Assembly: GCA_022457155.1 (NCBI GenBank)
Contig: JAJGOT010000467.1
Coordinates: 482,001-546,000, forward strand
Length of the DNA: 64,000 nt
From: Cladopsammia gracilis
Taxonomy: Eukaryota > Cnidaria > Anthozoa > Scleractinia > Dendrophylliidae
Reading direction: 5' to 3'
Below are positions 21,532 through 32,478 of the stretch, piece after piece. Below the pieces are notes generated by a model. The model was given only the letters and a program-made list of their open reading frames with translations. It made no database searches and was not told the DNA's origin. How positions within the stretch are numbered: the stretch's first letter is position 1; the number at the start of each line of letters is the position of its first letter. The position numbers were made by a program, and so were the translations under genes.

Positions 21532-24500
21532 CTAATTCCGAGAACTTGATCTCTTCCTTCTTTTCGCCGAATCACAGCAGCCTGAGCGTGCACATGCGGG
21601 CGTGCAGTGTGATGCGCATGACAGCGCACATCCATTCAAACCTATGACTGGTTGAACCACGTGAGTGACGTGCAGAACGCGGTTTGTCGATGATCGAGCT
21701 TCCGGTGTTAATTCTGCATCATTTCCTTGCGGAAGACCAAGAGCGGAAGTACAACAGGCCACAGTGCATGACGGGTAGCATCCACCGGGACAGGGGCTCG
21801 GACAGGTGTTAACATCAGGGGCGAACCCCTGGAAGGACAGACTCTGTGGAGCTCCCACAGTGGTAGGTGATGCTAGAGCGGCGGCTTCATGTGCCGCTTC
21901 CAGTGCAATCTGTTCTGGATTGCAGCAGTCGCGAGGACAATCGTAGTTGCAATCGAACTTGCAGGATTCTTTGCAGGCGAAAGCCTCGATGGGTATGACT
22001 TTCGAGTGAGGGTAAGGGACGTTGGGGATGAAGCCAGGGTGGGGTTGCTCCACATGGGGCATGCCTGGTTGAGCAGGTGTAAATTTACCAAATGAGCAAC
22101 AATCATCCGCACAGGCTGGCGCACAAACCTGAAAAAAAGTGCAGGAAATCAGTGGGAGAGAAACTAAGGATGTTTTCTGGTCGGCCGAACTGTTGAGTCT
22201 GTGAATCGAATGTTGCATACTACTTACCACTTGACCATACTGGTATTCTCGGAATTGAACTGGAACTAGCTTGCAATGGAGGCTCACGCGGGAGAATATC
22301 ATTAAAAATACTTGCACGTGACAAGATTGCCCCTTGAGACTCGACTGCAAGCTAATTTCAGTTCAATACGAGAATAACAATATATGGTCTATTGACAGGA
22401 CCAACGGCCAGTTGGAATAAGGTATTGTTGGAATAAGGTATTAAGGTATTATAGTTGGAATAAGATATTAATTAAACAAGCAAGAGACAAGAAACGAAAA
22501 TAGGTTCAGTTTAATAAACCCAGCGTACATTAAATAAAGGTGTTGTCTAGAAAAATGTAAAACGAAAAATAACGACAATGTAGAGTTAGCCTCGGTTGAT
22601 ACAAAGGCAGGAAGAATTAGGCAAGATCAAATTGGCGAAAAGTATTATAAAACGGGAGCATAAATACAAAATTTCGTGACACAGGTTCATGCATTATTTA
22701 TAGTAATTTATCGGATCGCTAAAAGATATTTGCGGTTACAACCCAATGGAGTGCTTCACGTGACGTCACGGCGGCCATGTTGGTGTCTCAAAACAATAAA
22801 ACGGCGGCCATATTGGTGTCCCAAGCTAATCCTGTGGGGATTGAACTCTTTTCTAATGCACTCTGTTTTGTTCAAATAAATTAGCATAGCTGCAGACCAC
22901 GTGAGTGAAAACACTCTGTCGGCTACGTTTATCTTGGGCGATGGCAAAACATTGTCACCAGTCTAAATGGAGGTGGGTGGAGGGGCTGAAAATCAAGAAA
23001 TTGTTGGAACTTAAAGGCGACTCAAACACAAACATCCCTTTGAAACGTGCAGTATTCGTTCCCAAAATTACTATTTGGGGGCGAACAAGCACTGATTAAA
23101 CACCGTATTGGATGGAGTCAAGATGACAGCTCTCGACGTTTATCGAAACCAAAATGGCGGCCAAACACTAAAAACACTTTGACGTTCAGGACACACTCAC
23201 CAAAAGAGCCTCAGTCTACAACAGGCACCACAATTTCTCCTCAAAAATTATATTTTTGTTGTGGTTATCTCATTATATTAGGGGCACCTTACCTACTCAG
23301 TACATTACACTGCTGAATACGACAATCCACCTGTAGTATTTTTTTCTCAGTTTTTTTATCAATCGCCTCGTTAGCTCAGTGGTTAGAGCACTGGTTTCGT
23401 AAACCAGGGGTCGAGGGTTCAAATCCCTTACGAGGCTTTTAAATGTCCTTTTGAAAAAAATCATTTTGCTATGGCCCATGTCTGTTTCGTATCGTTCAAT
23501 TTTCAGGAGAGATGAATACATATTTTTATTAATATGATTATAAAAAGGTTTAAAGAAATGCGCACGCTATGATTGGTCAGATCGAGTTCATTATATGTCT
23601 ATTAAGCATATGCGGTTTGACCGATCATAGCGCGCGCATTTATTTGACCATTTTATAATGGGCACTTGGGGATTTAAAAAATACTCGAGAAGTGCGAAAA
23701 GTCTATTGCAGTAATAAAAATATTTACAACTTTACTGAAATTTTAACGAAAAGATATTATAGAACTGAACCACAGCAGAACGAAAAAAAAAATGACAAAG
23801 CTTGGTAAGGGATTTGAACCCTCGACCCCTGGTTTACGAGACCAGTGCTCTAACCACTGAGCTAACGAGGCGGCTGGTGAATCCGCCAATTCAATCCGCT
23901 TGTATTTTTTCTCATGTTCTTTATCAATCGCCTCGTTAGCTCAGTGGTTAGAGCACTGGTTTCGTAAACCAGGGGTCGAGGGTTCAAATCCCTTACGAGG
24001 CTTTTAAATGTCCTTTTGAAAAAAATCATTTTGCTATGGCCCATAGATGTTTCGTATCTTTTTTCAGAAGAGATGAATACATATTTTTATTAATATGATT
24101 ATAAAACGTTGAAAGAAATGCGCATGCTATGATTGGTCAGATCGAGTTCATTATATCTCTATTAAGCATATGCGGTTTGACCGATTATAACGCGCGCATT
24201 TATTTGACCATTTTATAATGGGCACTTGGGGATTTAAAAAATACTCGAGAAGTGCGAAACGTCTATTGCCGTAATAAAAATATTTACAACTCTACTGAAA
24301 TTTTAACGAAAAGATATTACAGAACTGAACCACAGCAGAACAAAAAAAAATAATGACAAAGCCTCGTAAGGGATTTGAACCCTCGACCCCTGGTTTACGA
24401 GACCAGTGCTCTAACCACTGAGCTAACGAGGCGGCTGGTGAAATTCGAGGGAAAATATCATAGAATGACTTAAAATTGATTTACTGGTCGTCATTCACAC

Positions 24501-27500
24501 TCGATCACCATGTGATTCTGTTAGAGTTAATATTGGAGTTTTCAACTGAGCGTCATAATACCAAAGTCAAAATAATCACATCAACAGATGCCTCTAACTG
24601 GCTAAAGAACCATTTAGAACTCGGAGAAAGACATTCAGCCAGCACCAAGTTGGTTTAAAGGAGCTATGTCGTTTTTAGGTCAAAACTGCCCCCAATTAAA
24701 ACTACGAACCTTTGTCAAATACGAGATGAGTATATCAAGAGAATTTTCGAAGAGAAAATAAACCATAATCAGAGTTTTAGCGAGTTTTCCAAGACACGCG
24801 CCGAGAAACTCGAAAAAAATGGCCGATTTATTTCAAGTTGCAGTCCGTATCCATCCTGGCCATCTGCAGCCCAAGACAATTTTTTTCTTAGAGAACTAGT
24901 AGAAATTTTTTCAACCAAAACTGAATCATTGTTTTTGGATTTCCGCTGAGATAAAAATGTCTTTGGCTTTTAAAGTAAATGGTTACATAGCCCCTTCAAT
25001 CAATTGAAAAGCACACGAATGGAGAACAAAAGCACATGCAAATTACTTACGACACTCAGCTGGGGAAGCGCTATATAATACATATTATATAGTGTACATT
25101 TAACTATTATAGCGCGAAAGCGCGCGTGATATCGCCTAATTCTTAGCCGACGAGGCCGTAGGCCGAGTCAGCTAAAATTAGCCGATATCACGCAAGCTTG
25201 AGCGCTATAATAGTTTTATAATTGAACACATTGATAACAAAGCACAGTTTGAAGGAAAAATATCGAGGCCGGTCCGTCATTTTTGCATTCTCTTGTCGAA
25301 ATGCGAAATTTACATCCATCGTTGGATATACGCCATGTAGATATAGGGTATATCGATAACTTTTTGACCAAATTTGGGCAGTGTATCAATGTGTTGAATT
25401 ATAATACAGGGTATGTGTCTCATGATATACCAACTCAACATCTCTTACCTGGGGACAAGGAGCCGGGCAGAGCCTGGGCTGATGCTTATAAATCTCCTGA
25501 ATTTCTTTATCTTTCTGGGCCTGCTTACGTGCCTTAGCTAATTCTTTATCTTTTCTTTCTTTTTCTCTTTCGTCCTTTTCCTTCCTCTCCTGTTCATCTC
25601 TCATTCGCTCTCCCTCCTCTGAGCAGCATCCTTTACCACATGATGCGACACACGTCTGTTTGCACTGTGGGTGACACTTGGGATTATCTTGTTGCTTCTT
25701 CGCTTTCTTGGCTTCGTCGTGTTGCTTTTCTATCGCTTTCTTCTTATCCTCGGCTTCATCTTTAGCCTTGTAATAGTCCTTTATCTTTTGATAATGCAAG
25801 AAGTGGTGACCTCTCTTTCGCTCTTCATCCGCTGAACAGCAGCCGCTACCGCACGCGGGTGCACAGTTTGTGAGACAGGACACGTGGCAGTGTTTTGCGA
25901 GTCCTGTTTCGACTGACACCTTGTCATGCTCACGACAACATCCGGGCAGGCAAGAGCCTACGCATCTGCGGAGGCACTCAGGATGGCAGTGAGACTTGAA
26001 GTATTCCGCTGCAACAACAACAAAAAAAAGTACGTAGAGTCAATTTTCCTTGATAAAATTTCTTTAACGGGTGAAATGAATCCAAGACCCAATATTTTGA
26101 CCATAATATGCAATTTTGAGCAAAAAGCTATTATATTTGTAAATCCCTCTGATACTTTGGCAAAGAACAACATTGTGGTGTGGGTATTTTTCATGTTCTT
26201 TTGGATATTTTGTTTTTACTCAATTTGTTGCTTTACTGCACTCGCAACGCTAAGATAAACCACTGCGCCTCCACTCAATTATTTAAAACAAGGGTAATTA
26301 TTTGAAAGACCTACTGTTATGCCATGACTTTTCTCTGTGAACCGCTGACACAAAAGTTTCGGCAGCCACCTTTTCCCCTCCCTTATGTCCTAACACTTTG
26401 TCCACGCCATGTTGTTTAAGATGATCTGTGATATCTTGATGAATTTTCTTGTCTTTTACGCCAACAATATGAACAGCCTTGTACCCGAGACTTTCCAGCA
26501 TTTTGGAGATTCTCTCCCAGTCCACCACAGGCGTTATCTTGTATTTGTGGTTCTTGTAAGTAACTGTCTTCGATAAACTGTTCAGCGGTGTCCCTTTCAA
26601 CTTCTTCTTAGCAACAGTCTTAGTAACCTTTGACTTAACTGCCTTTGTGCTGGGTTTATGTTTATGTTTTTCGTTATCTTTGATCTTCTTACTCACTGCA
26701 CTTTTACTATCTCCCTCCTCATTTCCATCTTCGTGTTTCTCCGCCTTTTTAACATTTCTAAAAGTTGTTGACTTTTTCTTGTCTTTTGCACTGGAAAGCG
26801 TATTTTCGAGGAACTTAAATTTCCTCGGCGGTTGCAGAACTTTGACATATTCCAGCAGTTTTTGAGCGTCGTGAATTTTCTCATTTTCCGGGCTCAAATC
26901 GTTGTGGTGAAATTTCATCACCCCTTTTGTTTGCTGTGAAAGAAGAGGTTCGATTGAATGGAGTATTTTTATAGTGTCCTCTGGTATAAACCCTTCGGCA
27001 TATTTGGCTAAGTTATTCTTTCTGGAACTCTGTCCATCTGTAGGTTTCTGTGGCACCAGTTTTACTATTTTGTGTGGGGCGCTCTTCTTGGGTGCCACAG
27101 CGTCGGGGTGCTTCTTTTCCACTTTCTTGGTTTCTTGGTCAAAGTTAACCTTGATGCGAGGCTCGACAACAAAATGATCCTCTGAAGAGAAGATTAGAAT
27201 TTATAAGGTTAAAAGGAGAAGTCTGTTCTCATCTAGAGATAATCATATGGGGTTTATGCTGTTTAGAACATTTCATAGTTGATCACAGTAAACTAAGAAC
27301 TCAGGAGTAGTTTGCTTTTTGTGACCTTTTGAATTACAGTATGCCCACATCCAAATAACACGACCATCGCATCGTTTATTTTTCCACTTACCGCAAAGGT
27401 TACAGGTCTTAGCACAATGTTCGCGCATGGCTTTTGGCGATGTCTTGCAGACTCCAGACCTGGACAAGGTTTGGCAATGTTCAATCTTGTCGTGACATTC

Positions 27501-30500
27501 TGTTAAAAGAGCAAAAATTCAGCTTTTGAAATTGTATAAACTGGAAAAGGCCGTTTCAGTACGCTTTGTGAGGCAAAGTCTATGGTAAAATCATCCAATG
27601 CTGATGTAACCCTCTCCCTCTATTTTCAATTAAAATATTTCCTGTGTATTCCTCTTCCTGGTACAAATGTCGCCCGAAGAAATTTTGAAAGCAACCTCTA
27701 AAAGGTATCAGAAACCCGTTTTGTGTGTGGTTCACATTAATTTTTATCACTAAGAAGTACCAAATTCTTTCTAAAGAGTTGTTCCTGCAAGCATATTGTT
27801 TTGGCTTAATACCCTAAAAGGCACCAGAATAACTCTGGAACGAGTTTAACCCCTAAACGGTACCATGATCAACCCCGTCACTTCTACTTAGGAGTCTTCG
27901 CGGAAATACGTGGCATGCCCAGCTCTATTTGATGCTGGTATCGCCTCGTCCACAGGCGTCCCTTTCTATTCTAACGCGCTGCACCTAGAGTTGTGGCCCT
28001 TCCCATGACGCCCTGCGCACCCTGTTTCCCTATGCTAGACCGACGGCTAGGGACGAGTCAGCACGGTACGTATCACACGCTGTTCTATGCAACTCATAAT
28101 AAAGAAGGACATAATAATTTTTCTATTATATTCTTTACCTGAAGGTAACTTTCGGAGAATTGATTTACCGGTCTTCTTGATATGATCGGCTGAAAATAAT
28201 GGAAACATCTCAGTTAACGACAAGAATTAATATAAACATAAAAAGGGGATTGTCATTTCAAGATTGTCATATCAAAACTAATTGCTGCAGGCTCAACATC
28301 TCCATCAGTAGGGGATGTAGGGGAGGGTCCCGCGGCCGGTTGACCCGCTCCACCTTATCTTGAAAAGGGGGGAGGATACGGGGGGACCCGCTTCCCCCTT
28401 ATCTTGAAAAGGCGTGGGGAGGGTCTCGGGGAACCCGCTTCCCCCTTATCTTGAAAAGGAGGGGGGAGGGTCCCAGGGGAACTGCTTCCCCCTTATCTTG
28501 AAAAGGGTCCCGGAGGACCCGCTCCCCCCTAATCTTGATAAAAAAAATGGCCGTCTTTTTGCTAGAGACGTTAAAGTCGTCTAGACGTATTTAACGTTTC
28601 AGACGTTAAATGCGTCTGGAATAAAAACGGGACGCATTAAAGAAGACGGCCAAACAAAAAAAAAACACAAGATTTTCTAAAATAAGCTATTCTCGGAAGT
28701 GACTGAACACGACTGAACTCGTCGCCAAATAAATCTGGATCCGCCCTTGTCCATAGCACCGACTACAGTGCGACGCGCCTTACCGGAGCACCCGACAAAC
28801 TGTTTAAAAAGTTTGCACGATACCACCAGCTAATTCAATTATAAACATTTTTGTACCGGATATGTGTGAAGCAATAAAGTGAATAAGGGCCTGTTCACAT
28901 GGAAGTGGGGTACCCCGGGTGCCTGGGGTACCCCGGCTTGGTGGGGTTCCCAGCGTCTCCATATATTCTTTGTTGTTTATCTGGCTGCGTTCACATGCGT
29001 GGTGGGGTACCCCACTCAGCCGGGCAACCCGTCTCCTCGGGGCGGGTTGCCCGCCTGAGTGGGGTAGATTTTTTCCATGTGAACACTATACCCCGGGGTA
29101 CCGGGGTGAGGTTCATACGGGCATTCGACAATTTAGCCCGCCAAAAACAAGCGGGAAAACAAAATGGCGTCCACTCGTTATCAACCTGGTGAGCTTTTTC
29201 GCAAACAACGCCTCCAAAATATACTCGACAGCTCAAATTTTGAGGAAAATAGTCAGGATATTGGTAGTTTAAGCGAGACAGTAGCATCTCAGCCCGATCA
29301 GGCCCTGATTCCATTGGAATTGGATGCCCCAAGGCAAAATACGAAGTCGAACTCGAAGGTAAAGCGAAAACCTTCAGATGGTTTGCAACACAAATCTACA
29401 AAGGCGAAAGTGGCTAAAAGGAGTCCTGAAAACCAAAGAAAGGTTATGGTTTGGTCCCCAGATCGGATAGACTTCAAACGCACCCTACCCCAGGTCCCCG
29501 GGGTCATCAAACGCATATGAAACAAACATTTTATCGACCCGGCTGAGGTACCCCAGGCACCCGGGGTACCCCAATCTCATGTGAACAGGCCCTAAAATCT
29601 TCGTATTTTTTGTAACTATTTTTACACTTCCGTGATAAACACGAAGCGACAATATTACATTCCATCGTTTTCAACTTTGCGAGGAGGCGTGCGCTCTCTG
29701 AATGGTTAACTAATTGTCAGTGAAAAAGTTAAATAATTAACGTTATTTAGCAGTGCAATTACTTACCAATATTTGATTCTAATAAATGCTCAACATCGTG
29801 TTCAGCTTCCTTAACCCTGCTAGCTGCAATAAAATGAAGATATAGAAGTATTAAAATATATTTTATTCATTATCTCTATTCCGATTGGCTCATGGATTCA
29901 GTTTAGTTTTCGTTGCGTATTTTATTTTTGTGCCTCTTAGGAAAATACTTAATTATGGGCAGATATATAATACTGAATCTCAGCTATACTTTCAAATGGA
30001 AAACGTCTTGGCGAATATACGTCTTTTCTCAGTTACGTCTTCCTCAAAACATCAAGAAATCCACTTTATTCAATAAACTAAATACTACGCGCCCTGTGAT
30101 TGGTCGTTGCTTTCGATCTATCAAAGTACAAACGCACGGCTGACGTCATGACGTCATAGTAAAATTGTTTGCTTTGTTTTGTCCAACATGGCGCACAATT
30201 TTGAAAATGTTTGCGAGATTATTCCGGATTGAGCAAGTGAAAGCCCCGAAAAATGTTTAGCAGGAGCTGTTTACGACCAAGAAAAAGAAGAAACCAAGAC
30301 GAAAAGTGTTCTTGGCGAGTTGAAAAATACTTAACCTGGAAAAAATCTTCGAACAGTCGAGCGCTATGAGGCAAGTTCGTATTTTTACTCTTTTTACTTT
30401 TCTGTTCATTCTATAAAACAAATAGATTCCATTTTTCCGTGTGTCTGTTCAGTTATAGATCACAGAAGAAGTCAAAATGTCATAGCCTTAATGTTCTTGT

Positions 30501-32478
30501 TCTCCCCCCCCCCCCCCCCCCCCCCACCAGGCTCAGGAACTCAAAAAAAGTCCAGGCTGAATAGGGTTAATACAAGAACTCACCTATACTCTCGTCGACC
30601 AGTTTGTTGATTATTTTCTGTGCGGCTACCCATTCCCTTCCTAAAATAAAATTCAAGAACAATTTAATTAGCTCATTACTCTTAAACTGCCAGGGATTCC
30701 CAAGGTTTAAATTTGAATATAATATATCCAAGAACACCGCAGAACAACTGAATGGTAAGTAACTTTAGGATTTCACCCATAGACTCAAAAGTTAAAACTA
30801 CTTGTTCAGAATAATAAACAGTACCGTCATCCACGGGTTCAAAAGTTAGAACCATTCTCTACAGCATAATAAAAAGTATCGCAGGAAATTAATCTTAATT
30901 GGCGGCTTTTATTTCAATTTTCACACCATAGAATTGCGTCCTCGGATGTCAACGTTAGAGCCACCCGGCCCTGTACAATAGAATAAACAACTGTTTAGCA
31001 GTTTTCATTCCTTTAAATGATCATTCTCGAGAATCTCGACTAAAACGGTCCACTAGTACTTTTTATTAATCTTTATTATTATGTCGTAACTAAATAGTGA
31101 GAAAAAGGGATGTAAATGACGGTTCTAAGTGTGACATCCTATTTATAGTGTGACCATGCATTTAAAGAAAAACTACCTTTCTAGAGCCCGGGCAAAACGG
31201 ATACGGCATTTGTCGAGAGTTGACGAGGGTTCACACCATCTGAGGACGCACCAGAGTAGGTGAGACTGCATAAAGTTCAAATGCCAAACGTGGACGAGAT
31301 GAATCGAATTGAATTGCGCTAATGCAAACGCTTTGAAAACAGTTATTCACAAGAGTCACCGAAGGCGTATGAAATCTTTAAATCAAATGAGAGCGAGAGT
31401 CCCATCTGTCGTTCACTCGTGTTATTATTTTGGCCAGATGGAAACAGTGGCTCCACACGATCGATGTTTCGATTCTCGTACTGCAATTCAGTATTAGAAA
31501 TATTAAACTGCCTAAAATGGAAGTTGGCTTTTAATAGGATATTGAATTGAAAGGGAAAAAATACGAGCCGGATACGATAATATGTGATACGGCTTTGCAA
31601 GATCAAGAAAACACAGATGTTTACCCAACGGTCAAGTGACAATAACATGGCGGACAAAACGTTAACAATCCTTTAACTCAAGAAAAATCCCAAATTTCCT
31701 TTTTAAAATATCGAGAAAGAAATGCTACCATGCAAAAACCATGCCAAAGAGGTTTTAGTTCGATGGTCGCACCATAGGATTTCGTTCATAGACTTAAAAG
31801 TTAGAAGTACAGTACATGTCTCCATAATTGACTCTTGGGGTGACGGTTAACATAACTAAGAGTTTCTGAAAATGGACACTATATTTCAACTCTTAAGTAT
31901 TTTGATGAAATCGTGGGAAGAAATTTTAAAACTCATTGTCAAACTTTAGGTAACGAGATTATTGATGATCAGGGGTTTCGAATTAAAGAGCTTAAAAAGG
32001 TAAAATATTTGAGCCATAAAGATGATAGAAAGCTTATGAATAAACAGGAACCTGTCATTACGGGTCCTGTCAGAAAAATGTTTTGTCCAATATAGTAAAG
32101 TTTGTTGCTTTTCATAACAAACTATTTTCGTGAATGTATGGAAGTTCCATATGGCGAAATTAATTCTAAAATAAAATACATATGGAAAATCTGTCGTCTG
32201 AAGAACTTCGCCGAATAGTGAAGTTTATAATATTTGTACATCAATATTTATAACGTATTTTAAGCGATATCTTAATAGAAGTACCTTTTGAGTTTCGCTA
32301 CAGCGTTAAGTCACATCATTAAGAGAATCAACGAATTTAGACAGCCGCTAACATAAAAATGCGACTTACCTTTTATATCAAAACGCTTTTCAGCCTTTTG
32401 TGTGGTCTCCTCGCAGATACACAGCCATGTTAAATGACACAGAATTACTGAAATTACTACACAACTTCCAGATTTCAT
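21532..32478 (-). CDS. Gene C: secreted ShKT-domain protein with seven minicollagen-type CRDs (801 aa)
   Basis: Eight coding exons on minus: 32478-32370, 30640-30584, 29823-29767, 28189-28139, 27499-27392, 27181-26315, 26008-25449 and 22128-21532. They total 2406 nt. Introns 1-6 are phase 1 and the last is phase 0. Residues 1-24 form a signal peptide. Residues 37-91 come from three mini-exons of helical type (LVDESI, LLESNI, ILRKLP). Residues 92-128 are one exon encoding a six-cysteine ShKT-type domain (C-x6-C-x8-C-x10-C-x3-C-x2-C); this fold also occurs in many non-toxin matrix proteins and peptidases, so no toxicity is implied. Residues 128-417 are Lys-rich, and 336-410 look compactly folded (VTYKNHKYKITPVVDWERI). 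CRDs lie at 424-441, 457-474, 528-545, 597-614, 655-672, 712-729 and 770-788. Six have perfect C-x3 spacing, while the last has an x4 gap. A charged, coiled-coil-like Lys/Glu stretch separates CRDs 2-3 and 3-4. The last intron falls inside CRD4 (CPAPCPQ / VCAPACADDCC). The protein ends in KRRKRSSSRN. AATAAA lies on minus at 21183-21178. It is probably a nematocyst or matrix cross-linking protein. Confidence 0.87.
22750..22918. repeat. Palindromic repeat with GGCGGCCATGTTGG
   Basis: The ends GAGTGCTTCACGTGA and CCACGTGAGTG...CACTC are inverted. It is a relative of the element at 5205-5312, in an intron of gene C. Confidence 0.5.
23365..23437 (+). tRNA. tRNA-Thr (anticodon CGU)
   Basis: 73 nt with a complete cloverleaf: acceptor GCCTCGT/ACGAGGC, D arm GCTC...GAGC, anticodon stem CTGGT/ACCAG with loop TTCGTAA, T arm GAGGG-TTCAAAT-CCCTT, discriminator T. 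The A and B boxes are intact. TTTT directly follows as a Pol III terminator. There is no intron. It lies within an intron of gene C, antisense to it. Confidence 0.92.
23799..23871 (-). tRNA. tRNA-Thr (CGU), damaged acceptor stem
   Basis: The D, anticodon (loop CTCGTAA) and T arms are intact, but the 3' acceptor reads ACCAAGC against 5' GCCTCGT, leaving two mismatched pairs. Its counterpart in the second copy is intact. It may be a pseudogene despite good internal promoter boxes. A T run follows on minus (23791-23781). Confidence 0.7.
23930..24002 (+). tRNA. tRNA-Thr (CGU), second copy
   Basis: Identical to the gene at 23365-23437 over all 73 nt, with the same TTTT terminator. Confidence 0.92.
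24360..24432 (-). tRNA. tRNA-Thr (CGU), intact minus copy
   Basis: Acceptor GCCTCGT/ACGAGGC pairs fully; the anticodon loop is CTCGTAA. A T run lies downstream on minus. It differs from the plus copies in the anticodon loop at position 32 (C instead of T). Confidence 0.9.
25101..25405. repeat. Interspersed repeat with foldback head, copy 1
   Basis: It opens with a foldback AACTATTATAGCGCGAAAGC ... GCTTGAGCGCTATAATAGTT, then a unique-looking 190 bp ending GGGCAGTGTATCAATGTGTTG. It matches 41864-42168 nearly end to end. It lies 44 bp from a splice donor of gene C. Confidence 0.8.
28290..28540. repeat. ~55-bp GC-rich tandem repeat
   Basis: About four units containing GAACCCGCTTCCCCCTTATC and TTGAAAAGG with G-rich spacers, in an intron of gene C. 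Confidence 0.8.
28548..28652. mobile_element. Short MITE related to the one at 4659-5026
   Basis: The ends TGGCCGTCTT / AAGACGGCCA and internal GCTAGAGACG and GCGTCTGGAATAAAAACGGG resemble the larger element. Confidence 0.55.
28887..29592. mobile_element. Harbinger-type non-autonomous DNA transposon
   Basis: Terminal inverted repeats of about 45 bp start GGGCCTGTTCACAT and contain GGGGTACCCCGG. They are flanked by TAA duplications (28884-28886 and 29593-29595). GGG ends plus a three-base TAA target fit PIF/Harbinger. Inside, a second inverted block (GGTGGGGTACCCCAC) precedes a short ORF. Confidence 0.8.
29164..29520 (+). CDS. ORF within the Harbinger-type element (118 aa), unknown
   Basis: The ATG follows AAA (AAAATGG). 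The protein begins MASTRYQPGELFRKQRLQ, is Ser/Asp/Glu-rich then Lys/Arg-rich (SKVKRKPSDG), and ends WSPDRIDFKRTLPQVPGVIK. It may be the N-terminal remnant of an element protein or a captured host fragment. I recognise no domain. Confidence 0.3.
   Translation: MASTRYQPGELFRKQRLQNILDSSNFEENSQDIGSLSETVASQPDQALIPLELDAPRQNTKSNSKVKRKPSDGLQHKSTKAKVAKRSPENQRKVMVWSPDRIDFKRTLPQVPGVIKRI
30690..31175. repeat. Degenerate copies of the 115-bp dispersed repeat
   Basis: Fragments such as TTAGGATTTCACCCATAGAC, TCAAAAGTTAGAACC and CAGCATAATAAA recur in the first intron of gene C. Confidence 0.6.

Larger units (their letters stand above)
23356..24443. repeat. Tandem duplication of an inverted tRNA-Thr pair
   Basis: Two copies (23356-23881 and 23921-24443) of ~525 bp, offset by ~563 bp and nearly identical. 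Each has a plus-strand and a minus-strand tRNA-Thr facing each other across ~360 bp. Each spacer also holds a palindrome (GATTGGTCAGATCGAGTTCA ... GACCGAT). Confidence 0.9.

Noticed and set aside
27392..27499. Calling gene C a toxin because of its ShKT domain
   Set aside because: ShKT occurs in many non-toxic secreted proteins, and here it is one domain of an 801-aa multi-CRD protein.
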